From Microvirga puerhi (GTDB lineage Bacteria > Pseudomonadota > Alphaproteobacteria > Rhizobiales > Beijerinckiaceae): a stretch of 64,000 nucleotides of DNA. This document shows, piece after piece, positions 7,626 through 16,149 of the stretch. The stretch is taken from NCBI RefSeq assembly GCF_020089865.1, contig NZ_JAIRBM010000009.1:124001-188000 (forward strand), in the 5' to 3' direction. Each line of letters opens with the position of its first letter. The stretch's first letter is position 1. The translations under genes were made by a program, and so were the position numbers. The notes below the pieces were generated by a model that saw nothing but the letters and a program-made list of their open reading frames with translations, ran no database searches and had not been told where the DNA came from.

Positions 7626-9158
7626 TCACTGCTTCACATATCGGGTTGCCAATACGATCTCGATCATCCGCTTGAGCGTTCGGAGCGACTCGCCTGTCCA
7701 GACATCCAGAATGGCTTTCAACTCCATTCCATCAAGGGGCACCAGCCACCGCTCATCGAGCCCCTGCTCAGCAAGCATCTCGATCATGATCTGGCGGCTC
7801 AGCGTCGACAGATCCTCCGGGCGAGGCGCGGGAAATTCGATGACCCGGCAACGGTCGCGCAGCGGACGCGAGACGCTATTGAGCGAATTGGCCGTCATCA
7901 GCCAAGACACGTAAGAGATGTCGCAAGGGGCCTGAATATAGGGATCATGATACCGAGATGCCGTCTCCTGCTCAAGGAAGGACAGCAAGGCGTCATGGAC
8001 GTTTCCATTATGCCGGGAGCTTCCGACCTTCTCGATCTCATCTAGAACAATGCCAGGCCCGGCATTCTTGTATCGACCGATCAGCGCAACGGGCAGCGAC
8101 GGCTCGCCTGTGCTCCAGCGTCGAGGCGTCCCGGCAAACGTGCCATCCGACAGGCCGCCGCAAGAGATCACGTCGTGCGGCATTCCAATCGATGCTAAAA
8201 GTTTGCGGGCAAACCGCGACTTTCCGCAACCGGGTGAACCGACCAGGATCGTTGGGCGGAGTTGGACATAGGATTGGACCGGAATGTCCGCGAGAATCCG
8301 ATCGATCACCTGTTCCGCATATGGAAACTCGGATCTTAGCGCGTCTCTGGCGCGAATGAGGTCTAGCATCGTAACAAGCGGAAGGTCCTTGCCAAGAATG
8401 TCCTTGTATTGCTCGAGGACTCTCTTGCCTTCTTCGGTTTTCTGATTGCCGATCTGCTGAAACACGACAGCAGCAGGACCTGTCGTCAATGACCTCGGCA
8501 AGACCAGGGGCGTCTCTGTCTCTTTTGGAGACGATAGCGGATTCCGCTCAATCATGCCCAAGAGGATGTGACTTCGGCTCACAACTCCATTGAGGAGCGA
8601 AGCCCAGAAGATGCCGCGCGGAACAGCGGCCAGATAGTTGAATGCTGGATTGGCGGCAGCGAATGACAACCAGCCGAGTGCCACGCCGATGAGGTCAACC
8701 GCCTCATCCTGTGACCTATCAAGGATCTCCGGAGCTGTTGCCATCGTGATCGCGTCCTGCGCCAATGCCAGCGCGGCAGAGTGGTCGTACATATGAGCCA
8801 AGTAGATCCGGCATCGAAGCTGCCAGGACTTGGCCTCGGACGGGAGATTGTCCGAGGCTGCGGTGAACGCGCTTGCCAGCTCCCGGATATCCTCAATGCC
8901 GGCATTGCCCACGAGACGCTCCAGGGCTCGGACGACGCGCGCCTTGGCCCGATAGCCAGGCTTCCTCCGCATTCGAGGCAGCAGGTGTTCGGCAAAGCAC
9001 TGCATGTCCTTCTGCATGCTATCGGCAAAGAACGGCATTCCTTGGAGGAGTTCGTCCGCAGTTGGCAAATAACGCGCCTCTACAGCGGCGCAGGACCGCC
9101 GTTCGAAATGACGGCGGCGTGCTTCAGTCCATGGCGATTTTTCCTCCTGAGATGACAT
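7626..9158 (-). CDS. AAA+ ATPase, Lon-like ATPase module without protease domain
   Basis: A 510-residue protein. The first 295 residues are helical with no family I can name. A single AAA+ module follows: Walker A GSPGCGKS (307-314), Walker B GIVLDE (369-374), sensor-1-like MTANS (Asn424), and an arginine-finger-like RPLRDRCR (431-438). The ATPase resembles that of Lon (VHDALLSFLEQE), but no Ser/Lys protease domain is present, so it probably remodels a partner. It starts 17 bp after the DUF6634-like gene and is a candidate energy-using component of the minus-strand cassette. Confidence 0.8.
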   Translation of the reverse strand: MSSQEEKSPWTEARRRHFERRSCAAVEARYLPTADELLQGMPFFADSMQKDMQCFAEHLLPRMRRKPGYRAKARVVRALERLVGNAGIEDIRELASAFTAASDNLPSEAKSWQLRCRIYLAHMYDHSAALALAQDAITMATAPEILDRSQDEAVDLIGVALGWLSFAAANPAFNYLAAVPRGIFWASLLNGVVSRSHILLGMIERNPLSSPKETETPLVLPRSLTTGPAAVVFQQIGNQKTEEGKRVLEQYKDILGKDLPLVTMLDLIRARDALRSEFPYAEQVIDRILADIPVQSYVQLRPTILVGSPGCGKSRFARKLLASIGMPHDVISCGGLSDGTFAGTPRRWSTGEPSLPVALIGRYKNAGPGIVLDEIEKVGSSRHNGNVHDALLSFLEQETASRYHDPYIQAPCDISYVSWLMTANSLNSVSRPLRDRCRVIEFPAPRPEDLSTLSRQIMIEMLAEQGLDERWLVPLDGMELKAILDVWTGESLRTLKRMIEIVLATRYVKQ

Positions 9159-9175
9159 CAGGTATCATCCGGGGA

Positions 9176-9517
9176 TCAGGATGCAGGCGTATCGGACGCC
9201 GCCTGTCCAAGGCGGTACCACCGGGAGATCGTCCGAGCCCATCCCTGTTCTTCGTTCAGGACCCACAAGTCCGAGGTCATGATCGGCTGACCCGCTCCTG
9301 TCAGGCGCGGGTGTCCGAATGCGTGCCCCACCAGGCAGTAAGCCGGGCGGCGCTCACGGCTCCATCCTACGAGAAAGGGGGCGTCAGCAAGGTCAGCCTC
9401 GGTTGGTCCGCACCCATCGCGGATACTCGTCAGATCGATCGCGAGCCGTTGCAGCCGTTCGATCTCGAGCGTGGCAGCCGCCCGGTTCAAGGGGCGGACT
9501 TTGTTGATCAGGAACAT
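9176..9517 (-). CDS. Small DUF6634-like protein
   Basis: A 113-residue protein with [20 protein letters not shown] near its start, then GPTEADLADAPFLVGW and SDLWVLNEEQGWARTISRWYRLG. These segments match my memory of DUF6634 proteins of Methylobacterium and relatives, function unknown. The open frame extends upstream, but I chose the Met at MFLINKVRPLNRA because the conserved part begins there and longer versions run into the upstream gene. It is 17 bp from the AAA+ ATPase gene and 128 bp from the ParA-like gene. Confidence 0.6.
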   Translation of the reverse strand: MFLINKVRPLNRAAATLEIERLQRLAIDLTSIRDGCGPTEADLADAPFLVGWSRERRPAYCLVGHAFGHPRLTGAGQPIMTSDLWVLNEEQGWARTISRWYRLGQAASDTPAS

Positions 9518-9645
9518 GGGTTTCTCGGAGTAATGGAGAGATGTGATCGAGGGCTTTGGGTCCATTGCGGAAGTGAACCGTCGGCTGGGGATTCGCCCTC
9601 CGTATTGACGGCGCAAATCGGGAGAGGCGAAGGATGGTCGCCATT

Positions 9646-10368
9646 TCAGTTCGATTTCGGCCCGCTGAACCAATTGTCAGGGGACCGTATCGATTGCGCT
9701 TCGCCATTGGCCCGCAGAACGGCTTCCGCAAGCCGGATAGCGGCATCCTGCTGCTGCTCGGTCAGAATGAAGCGGTTCTCATCGTCCCGGAAATCGAGGT
9801 CGAGGGTGTCGAGTTGGGGAACTCCCGGATGGAGGACGGACAGAGCCAGCAGAGGTTCTCGCTTGAGACCCCGGCGCGACAGGATATCGAAGTAGTCCTT
9901 GGGCTTCAGGCTTGATGGCCAACCAATGGGAAGGATCCAGATTTTCGGTAATGGTTCCTCGGACGCGCTCGTTTCCTCTTGGATCTCGCGCAGGTCATGG
10001 ATGACCTGCGCGATTTCCTGCACTCCGTCGCGCATCGGGAGAAAGATTCGCATCCGTGTATCTGTAGCGTATGCGAGAACCTTTCGGATGGGCTGCGCAG
10101 GGTTGTCAATGATGACGTGAGAGTGCGAGGCACCACAATGCGAACTTGCCTCCAAAACAGCATCGAACATCTTCACATTGCCGCTTCTCGTATAAGAGAC
10201 CGCGAATGGAAGCCCATCGATCCTGCTCAGAGATGGTGACATGCCCTCCGAGACGAGCTGTGCGTGAACTGGAGAGAAACCCAGCTCGCGAAGCCCTGAG
10301 GCCAGCAGGATGCTCGAAACCGTACGGGCGCTTCCACCCTTAGATCCTGCAAAGACGAAGATGGCCAT
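9646..10368 (-). CDS. ParA/MinD-like protein with degenerate P-loop
   Basis: A 240-residue protein with the ParA/SIMIBI layout: MAIFVFAGSKGG at the extreme N-terminus, and a Walker-B-like VIIDNPAQ. The P-loop is KGGSART (residues 10-16) where active family members have KGGxGK(T/S): both the second-half Gly and the catalytic Lys are replaced, by Ala14 and Arg15. It may bind but not hydrolyse nucleotide, or serve as a structural partner. I start at the Met directly before the first strand; upstream in-frame codons look non-coding. It is the first gene of the minus-strand cassette, divergent from an XRE regulator. Confidence 0.7.
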   Translation of the reverse strand: MAIFVFAGSKGGSARTVSSILLASGLRELGFSPVHAQLVSEGMSPSLSRIDGLPFAVSYTRSGNVKMFDAVLEASSHCGASHSHVIIDNPAQPIRKVLAYATDTRMRIFLPMRDGVQEIAQVIHDLREIQEETSASEEPLPKIWILPIGWPSSLKPKDYFDILSRRGLKREPLLALSVLHPGVPQLDTLDLDFRDDENRFILTEQQQDAAIRLAEAVLRANGEAQSIRSPDNWFSGPKSN

Positions 10369-10472
10369 TCTCCACTCCGAGACCGCGACGCACGAATCAG
10401 CGCCCGATGGCTGACCCCTGCAGCGACACATACGGAGAAGGATTCGTGAAATCCAGAAGAAATTTGTACTAC

Positions 10473-10506
10473 TGGCCTAAGTTTTCGTGCCAGTGGCCCA
10501 AATTGT
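10473..10506. promoter_or_regulatory. Direct repeats between divergent genes
   Basis: Two copies of TGGCCyAArTTkT (10473-10485 and 10494-10506) are spaced exactly 21 bp, two helical turns, so both face one side of the helix. They lie between the ParA-like gene and the XRE regulator and are a candidate operator for that regulator. Confidence 0.4.
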
Positions 10507-10551
10507 TGACAAGCAGTGGCGAAGCCAATCCGGCACGGTCAATGTCCGCGC

Positions 10552-10872
10552 ATGGGGGCATCCTGGAAACTTTTGAGGGCTGCGCGTCTCCTGCTTGGGC
10601 TCACACAGCGTGAGCTGGCAGAGGAAGCACGCGTGAGCCGTGGATCCGTTGATCGGCTTGAGCGAGGGGAGCCTGGGCATAGCCGCATTGATGATGCTGT
10701 GCAGGCCGTCCTGGAGCGGCATGGAATTCGGTTTATTCCAGAGACGGAAACCTCAGGCGGCGGCCTGCTGCTGCCACCTGCATTGGGAGGCGACCAAGTC
10801 CCGCCCTCTCGCTCTGATGCAGCATCAAAGTCGAGGATCCGCGGATATGTCAGACGTCGTTCGGGAGACTAG
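10552..10872 (+). CDS. XRE-family transcriptional regulator
   Basis: A 106-residue repressor-like protein. The helix-turn-helix covers about residues 3-62 (LLRAARLLLGLTQRELAEEA, SRGSVDRLERG), followed by LERHGIRFIPE and GGGLLLPP, a C-terminal pattern common in small XRE regulators of Rhizobiales. I use the ATG at MGASWKLL; a GTG 36 bp upstream is possible. It is divergent from the ParA-led cassette, across a region with 21-bp-phased repeats, so it may control that cassette. The C-terminal 30 residues are basic and probably disordered. Confidence 0.75.
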   Translation: MGASWKLLRAARLLLGLTQRELAEEARVSRGSVDRLERGEPGHSRIDDAVQAVLERHGIRFIPETETSGGGLLLPPALGGDQVPPSRSDAASKSRIRGYVRRRSGD

Positions 10873-11196
10873 AGAGCAGCGCGAGAACACAAGCTGGGAT
10901 GAGCAGCTCGAAAGCTGACTGCGCGATCAAGTGCCGTCCGGATACAACCCCTGCAATCACCTGAACTGCTGTTTTCACCGTCAGCACATAAACCGTACCA
11001 GCACATAAGGGCAGCCGGGCTACAGCGCCGTTGAGGACCTGACAGCTTGCTCTTATGTGCAGGTCCTAAAGCCAAAGAGCCTTGGAAGACGGCTTACATC
11101 GCAAACCGAAACTTCCAAGGCTCTTATCTGGCGCTCACGCCTGAAGTGTCTCGCGTCCATTGCACAGGATGTATTCCGAGCGCAATCGACGCAATT
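10873..11196. other. Gene-free stretch with nested inverted repeats
   Basis: I see no gene here. Two direct copies of CAGCACATAA lie at 10982-10991 and 10999-11008. GCACATAAG (11001-11009) has an exact inverted partner at 11052-11060; AGGACCTG (11034-11041) pairs with CAGGTCCT (11060-11067). A perfect 14-bp inverted repeat has arms at 11075-11088 and 11112-11125 around a 23-nt loop. This could be a structured RNA, a recombination site or a mobile-element remnant; no run of T follows the hairpins as in a terminator. Confidence 0.45.
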
Positions 11197-11472
11197 TTAG
11201 CCAGCCATTCCAAGAGCTTGCATGTAAAGCTCAAGGATAGCCTCTTGCTCTTGCCGCTCCGAATAGTCCTGCTTCCTGAGGCGAACAATAGTTCTTACCG
11301 CTTTAGCATCGAAGCCTCGCCCTTTTAATTCGGCAAAAACTTCCTTTATGTCACCCTGGATCCCGGCCTTCTCTTCCTCGAGGCGCTCGATACGTTCGAT
11401 GAACTGCTTCAGTTCATCGGCGGCAACGCTGCTCGTGTCGATATCAGCATTCGGCATGGCGTGCTGGTTCAT
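11197..11472 (-). CDS. gapR: GapR-family (DUF2312) nucleoid-associated protein
   Basis: A 91-residue DUF2312/GapR protein. In Caulobacter GapR binds overtwisted, AT-rich DNA ahead of polymerases and supports topoisomerase action. The family core is present: [59 protein letters not shown]. The ATG with GGAGA about 6 nt upstream is preferred to one 21 bp earlier. A truncated relative lies 168 bp upstream, between this copy and the DUF1244 gene. Their shared segment differs at many positions, so they are diverged copies rather than a fresh duplication. Confidence 0.88.
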   Translation of the reverse strand: MNQHAMPNADIDTSSVAADELKQFIERIERLEEEKAGIQGDIKEVFAELKGRGFDAKAVRTIVRLRKQDYSERQEQEAILELYMQALGMAG

Positions 11473-11639
11473 GGATGTCTCCAAGTCTGTCATTTCGGCC
11501 GCCTGAACGGGCGCCTTTGTGATGACGGTCTCCCTGTTTTGGAGATCGCCATTGAGAGTGATGGGAAGGGTCAGTCGCTATCAGGTCTGTCCCGATAGTG
11601 AGAGTTCGGCTAGTCCTTGGCCAGCAAGGCGTTCCATTA

Positions 11640-11774
11640 TCAGGAGAGGACGGCGCAGGTGTGAAACTCGCCCGCGATCCCGGCCTTTTCCTCCTCGAGA
11701 CGCTCGATGCGCTCGATGAAGGCCTTCAGCTGGTCGGCTGCGACGGATTCGGTTTGAAAAGCTGCGTCATCCAT
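11640..11774 (-). pseudogene. Truncated gapR remnant
   Basis: A 44-codon open frame too short for routine calling. It begins MDDAAFQTESVAADQLKAF and continues [17 protein letters not shown], matching the first part of GapR, then turns into unrelated FHTCAVLS and stops. About half of the family domain, including DIKEVFAE and the RLRK...LELY part, is missing. It sits beside the DUF1244 gene, where I recall the native gapR being found in rhizobia, so it is probably the original gene, broken at about 11675. Confidence 0.75.
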
Positions 11775-11852
11775 AAAACTTGCCTTTGAGTAATGGCGCT
11801 AGCGCCAGAAATGGGCTCGGGGAAACCGTAGGGTCATTTGGTTGAAGCCGTT

Positions 11853-12158
11853 TTAATGGTTCGGCTTGGATTCTTCAAAGGCCCTGCGCTGAGCGTCCGT
11901 GGCCTCGTTCTGATGCTGCTCTTTCCACTCCTCATAAGGCATGCCGTAGACGTAAGTCCGGCTCTCTTCCTTCGAGAGCGGGACGCCGCTCGCATCGGCG
12001 GCCTCCTTGAGCCAGTTCGACAGGCAGTTGCGGCAAAAGCCCGCGAGGTTCATCAGGTCGATGTTCTGAACGTCGCTGCGCTCGCGCAGGTGCTCCAGGA
12101 GCCTGCGGAAGGCCGCGGCTTCTAGCTTGGTACGGGTTTCGGAATCGATGTCCGTCAT
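11853..12158 (-). CDS. DUF1244 family protein
   Basis: A 101-residue DUF1244 protein of unknown function, common in alphaproteobacteria. Diagnostic stretches are FRRLLEHLRERSDVQNIDLM, GFCRNCLSNWLKEAA (two conserved cysteines that might bind metal) and VYGMPYEEWKEQH. It starts 33 bp after the N-formylglutamate amidohydrolase gene on the same strand, so the two are likely one operon. The length is normal for the family. Confidence 0.88.
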   Translation of the reverse strand: MTDIDSETRTKLEAAAFRRLLEHLRERSDVQNIDLMNLAGFCRNCLSNWLKEAADASGVPLSKEESRTYVYGMPYEEWKEQHQNEATDAQRRAFEESKPNH

Positions 12159-12191
12159 GGCGTCATCCTCAGGAACCGTCCACGGATCGGC

Positions 12192-13025
12192 CTAGTGCCG
12201 ACGCAGACGGTCGCGTGTTCGGGTCGGTTGCGGCGCCGGTTGCCGGCGCGCCTCGTCCGCTGCCAGCGGTGCGAGAAGGCGAGCGAAGCGCTCGGCCCAT
12301 TCCTCCTGGCCCTTTTCCGCTGCGATGAGATCTTGGCGGATCTCGATCAGGGCGCTTGCAAGACCGCGCCGAGTCGCATGCCGGTCCACCGTGTCGCCGA
12401 GCAGAGCGCCATCATAGGGCTCGTTGTCGCCGACGACGAGTCCATCCTCGGCCCGGAGGGCATCGATCAGCGGCTGGGCAAAGCGCGCATCCGCATCCCA
12501 CAAGAGACCCACATGCCAGGGCCGCGGCCAGCCGCGCCAGATCGGCGTGAAGCTATGAACCGTTACGATCACCGGCGGATGCCCGGCGGCCAATGCCTGC
12601 ACGACGGCGGCGTCGATCGCCGCATCGTAGGGATCATAGAAGCGCCGGATACGCTCCTGCACATCCTCCTCGGTGATCCGCGCATTGCCGGGAACGACGG
12701 CGCCGTCCGAGAGACGCATGACGAGGGTCGGATCGTCCCGCCCCCGGTTCGGATCGATGATGAGGCGGGAAAACCGTGTCAGCACCGCCGGTGCCTCGAG
12801 TCTCCGGGCCAGGGACCGGGTCACGGCGGCCGCGCCGATATCGTAGGCTATATGCCGGTGGAACTCGGCCTCCGGCAGGCCCAGATCGCCGAGATCCACC
12901 GGCACCCTATTGGAGGCGTGATCGCACAGGAGCAAAACGCCGGAATCAATGCGGCCCTCGATGCTCTCGACGGGGCAGGTCGGCAGGGCTGGATCGTCGC
13001 GCCGGGATGCAGGAGAAGCGGACAT
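12192..13025 (-). CDS. N-formylglutamate amidohydrolase family protein
   Basis: A 277-residue cytoplasmic enzyme of the N-formylglutamate amidohydrolase family (HutG type in histidine breakdown, yielding formate and glutamate). Motifs include LLCDHASNRVP near the N-terminus (metal-site His), RFSRLIIDPNRG, VIVTVHSFTPIW and DNEPYDG. No other hut genes are near, so the true substrate may be another N-formyl compound. It is probably co-transcribed with the DUF1244 gene and divergent from the DMT exporter. A second, distinct family member is at 17817-18707. Confidence 0.85.
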   Translation of the reverse strand: MSASPASRRDDPALPTCPVESIEGRIDSGVLLLCDHASNRVPVDLGDLGLPEAEFHRHIAYDIGAAAVTRSLARRLEAPAVLTRFSRLIIDPNRGRDDPTLVMRLSDGAVVPGNARITEEDVQERIRRFYDPYDAAIDAAVVQALAAGHPPVIVTVHSFTPIWRGWPRPWHVGLLWDADARFAQPLIDALRAEDGLVVGDNEPYDGALLGDTVDRHATRRGLASALIEIRQDLIAAEKGQEEWAERFARLLAPLAADEARRQPAPQPTRTRDRLRRH

Positions 13026-13155
13026 GATGGAAACGGGGAAGGATACTTAAGGGACGAATGAGGGATTGAAGAGAAGCCTTATCCTGACCTAGGAAAGCTG
13101 ACAATGTGACCTTCCGCGTGGCGATTTGGCGGCGCGGTCCTTTCCGATCAGGCCC

Positions 13156-14082
13156 ATGCCCCCGACCCAGACGTCACCCTCCCCCGCCCAGGCGCGCCTG
13201 GATTCGGGCTTCGCCTCAGCCTTCGCGGCCCTTTGCCTCGGCGCCGTGGCGATGGGCATTTCGCCGATCTTCGTCCGCTACGCTTCCGCAGATGTCGGCC
13301 CGTTCGCCAGCGCCTTCTACCGCGTGTTCCTCGCCCTGCCGCTGCTCTATGGATGGATGCGGATCGAGGAGGCGAAAGCTCCCCAGGATAGGCCGAGACG
13401 ATCATTTCCCAAGGTAACGATTCTAGCGGGCCTGGCCTTCACCGGAGACCTGTTCTTCTGGCATCTGGCGATCCTCAATACGACGGTGGCCAACGCCACC
13501 TTCTTCGCCACCACCGCACCCTTCTTCGTCGTCCTGGTCGTCTGGCTCTTTCTGAAGCAGAGGGTCTCTGCGGGCACCGTCCTGGGCCTCGTCATATGCC
13601 TTCTCGGCGGAGCCGCCCTGATCGGCCAGAGCCTTCACGTGGATCCCGGCCGCATCCGCGGCGATCTTTTCGGAGTGGGCACAGCCTTCTTCTTCGGCCT
13701 CTATTTCATCTTCGCTGGCCGGGCCCGGACGATCGCCGGCGCTGCACGGGTGACCTTCGAGAGCGGGGTCATCACGTCGATAGCGCTCTTCTTCGTCGCC
13801 CTCCTGCTCGACGATCGCGTGCTTCCCCAGACCGGCCAGGGCATCGCCGCCCTCGTCGCCATGGCCTTTATCAGCCATGCGGGCGGGCAAGGCCTGCTCT
13901 CGGTTGCGCTGGGACGCCTGTCTCCGGTCTTCTCCTCGCTCGTCATTTTCCTGGAGGCGGTTGCAGCGGCCTTGTTCGGCTGGCTGCTGCTCGGCGAAGC
14001 CCTTACGCTGGTTCAAGCCTTCGGCGGCGCCGCGATTCTCGCGGGAATCTGGGTCGCACGGCCCAAGCCCGGAAAAAGATAG
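13156..14082 (+). CDS. EamA/DMT-superfamily transporter
   Basis: A 308-residue inner-membrane protein with about ten hydrophobic segments in two EamA repeats (roughly residues 23-155 and 165-298), as in drug/metabolite exporters. The first repeat includes ALCLGAVAMGISPIFVRYASA, the second ends GWLLLGEALTLVQAFGGAAI, a typical DMT signature. The substrate cannot be told from sequence. I start at ATG of MPPTQTSP; an in-frame GTG/ATG-like start 30 bp upstream is less likely. Confidence 0.85.
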   Translation: MPPTQTSPSPAQARLDSGFASAFAALCLGAVAMGISPIFVRYASADVGPFASAFYRVFLALPLLYGWMRIEEAKAPQDRPRRSFPKVTILAGLAFTGDLFFWHLAILNTTVANATFFATTAPFFVVLVVWLFLKQRVSAGTVLGLVICLLGGAALIGQSLHVDPGRIRGDLFGVGTAFFFGLYFIFAGRARTIAGAARVTFESGVITSIALFFVALLLDDRVLPQTGQGIAALVAMAFISHAGGQGLLSVALGRLSPVFSSLVIFLEAVAAALFGWLLLGEALTLVQAFGGAAILAGIWVARPKPGKR

Positions 14083-14228
14083 CCGGCTTTCATCCGTAGC
14101 TTGTTTGCAAATCAGAACGAATTTCATCGGGGGACTTGATGCGACGACGCTTCTGGCCGACAAGGATTCGACATACTTCCTGACGCATTGTGCATCTTCG
14201 TTACCCGAATCGACCTGAACCTATATCC

Positions 14229-14690
14229 ATGATCGCCGGCTTTTCCCTATCGGCTCCCAATGGGCGGCGTTGCCTTGGCCTCGCAGCTCTCGCTCTCGGC
14301 AGCAGTTTCCTTGCGGCATCCCCTGCCCGGGCGGACTTGCGCATGTGCAACATGTCGTCGAGCCGCGTCGGCGTGGCGATCGGATATCGCGACGGCCAGG
14401 GCTGGGTGACCGAAGGCTGGTGGAACCTGAATTCCCGCGGCTGCGAAACCCTTCTCAAGGGCCAGCTCGCCAGCCGATTCTACTATGTCTTCGCCATCGA
14501 CTACGACCGCGGTGGTGAATGGAGCGGGCGCTCCTTCATGTGCACCCGGGAGCGGGAATTCACGATCCGCGGGACGGAAGATTGCCTCGCCAGAGGCTTT
14601 GATCGCAGCGGCTTCTTCGAAGTCGATACAGGTGAACAGAAGAGTTGGACGATCCAGCTGACCGAAACGAATCGCCCGGGGGGGCAATGA
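14229..14690 (+). CDS. DUF1036 exported protein
   Basis: A 153-residue DUF1036 protein. The N-terminus has an apparent signal peptide ending near ASPARA, before DLRMCNMSSSRVGVAIGYRDG, the typical start of the mature domain. Four or more cysteines (MCNM, GCET, MCTR, DCLA) suggest disulfides in the periplasm. Its function is unknown. Its stop overlaps the pyruvate kinase start by 4 bp (ATGA). DUF1036-pyk pairing is, from memory, a conserved rhizobial arrangement. Confidence 0.85.
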   Translation: MIAGFSLSAPNGRRCLGLAALALGSSFLAASPARADLRMCNMSSSRVGVAIGYRDGQGWVTEGWWNLNSRGCETLLKGQLASRFYYVFAIDYDRGGEWSGRSFMCTREREFTIRGTEDCLARGFDRSGFFEVDTGEQKSWTIQLTETNRPGGQ

Positions 14691-16135
14691 CGATGATGAT
14701 GAGACGCGCACGGCGGACGAAAATTCTCGCAACCTTGGGGCCGGCCTCCGAGAATCCGGAGATGATGGAGAGCCTCTTTAAGGCAGGAGCAGACGTGTTC
14801 CGCCTCAACATGAGCCATCTTCCCCGCGAGAAGCTGAAGGAGCGGGTCGAGATGATCCGCAGCGTCGAGGCCAAGTTCAAGCGACCGATCGCCATCCTGG
14901 CGGATCTCCAGGGCCCGAAGCTGCGCGTCGACGCCTTCGAGAACGACAGCGCCATGCTGGTGAAAGGGCAAGATTTCACCCTCGATGCCGACAAGACTCC
15001 GGGAAACGCCCAGCGCGTGCATCTGCCCCACCCTGAAATCCTCTCCTCCCTGGAGCCGGGGCACACGATCCTCATCGACGACGGCAAGCTGCGCCTGCGC
15101 GTGAAGAGCGTAAAGCCCGGCAAGGCCGTTACGACGGTGGAAGTGGCCGGCAAGATCTCCAACCGTAAGGGCGTCAGCCTGCCCGATACGGTGATCCCGG
15201 TAGCGGCGATGACCGAGAAGGACCGCTCGGACCTCGAGGCTGCCCTCGACGCCGGCGTCGACTGGATCGCCCTCTCCTTCGTGCAGCGCCCCGAGGACGT
15301 CGCCGAGGTGAAGAAGGTGGCGCAGGGCCGTGCGCTCGTGATGTCCAAGCTCGAAAAGCCGCAGGCGATCGCCCGTCTCGACGAGATCATGGAAATTTCC
15401 GACGCCGTCATGGTGGCGCGCGGTGATCTCGGCGTGGAAATGCCTCTCGAAAAGGTCCCCGGCATCCAGAAGCGCATCGTCCGGGCGGCACGCAAGCTCG
15501 GAAAGCCGGTCGTCGTCGCGACTCAGATGCTGGAATCGATGATCACCTCGCCGGTGCCGACCCGCGCCGAAGTCTCGGACGTGGCGACTGCTGTCTACGA
15601 CGGCGCCGACGCGGTCATGCTCTCGGCGGAAAGCGCATCCGGCCAGTACCCGATCGAGGCCGTCACCACCATGAACCGCATCGCGGAAGAGGTGGAGCAG
15701 GACCAGAGCTATTGGTCGATCATCAAGACCCAGGCCGCCGAGCCGGAGGCGACAGGATCGGACGCCATCGCAGCGGGCGCCCACCAGATCGCCGAGACCC
15801 TTCACCTCAAGACGATCGCAGCCTGGACCTCGTCGGGCGCCACTGCGTTCCGTCTTGCCCGCGAACGGCCGAACTCGACGGTGATCGCGCTCACGCCCAA
15901 CATTCACACGGCGCGGCGCCTTGCCCTGGTGTGGGGAACGCATCCGATCCGCACCAAGGATGCGAGCGACATCGACGACATGGCCTTCCGTGCCTGCAAG
16001 TTCGCCGTGCGCGAGGGCTTCTCCGAGGTGAGCGACAGAATCATCATCGTGGCCGGCGTCCCATTCGGAACGCCCGGCGCGACCAACATGGTCCGGATCG
16101 CCTTCATCAACAGCGAGCACGCAGCGAAGGCTTGA
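14687..16135 (+). CDS. pyk: Pyruvate kinase
   Basis: A 482-residue pyruvate kinase, converting phosphoenolpyruvate and ADP to pyruvate and ATP. Family motifs are ILATLGPAS, FRLNMSHL, ILADLQGPKLR, the active-site region MSKLEKPQAIARLDEIM, MVARGDLGVEMPLEKVP and ATQMLESMI. The C-terminal allosteric domain is complete, so length is normal. I use the ATG that overlaps the upstream stop; further Met codons follow within five residues. A GC-rich hairpin lies 14 bp after the stop. Confidence 0.95.
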   Translation: MTMMMRRARRTKILATLGPASENPEMMESLFKAGADVFRLNMSHLPREKLKERVEMIRSVEAKFKRPIAILADLQGPKLRVDAFENDSAMLVKGQDFTLDADKTPGNAQRVHLPHPEILSSLEPGHTILIDDGKLRLRVKSVKPGKAVTTVEVAGKISNRKGVSLPDTVIPVAAMTEKDRSDLEAALDAGVDWIALSFVQRPEDVAEVKKVAQGRALVMSKLEKPQAIARLDEIMEISDAVMVARGDLGVEMPLEKVPGIQKRIVRAARKLGKPVVVATQMLESMITSPVPTRAEVSDVATAVYDGADAVMLSAESASGQYPIEAVTTMNRIAEEVEQDQSYWSIIKTQAAEPEATGSDAIAAGAHQIAETLHLKTIAAWTSSGATAFRLARERPNSTVIALTPNIHTARRLALVWGTHPIRTKDASDIDDMAFRACKFAVREGFSEVSDRIIIVAGVPFGTPGATNMVRIAFINSEHAAKA

Positions 16136-16149
16136 GTTCTATAGAAATC

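Noticed and set aside
10505..10510. Perfect TTGACA as a promoter for the XRE regulator
   Set aside because: No acceptable -10 hexamer at 16-18 bp; kept only as part of the direct-repeat region.
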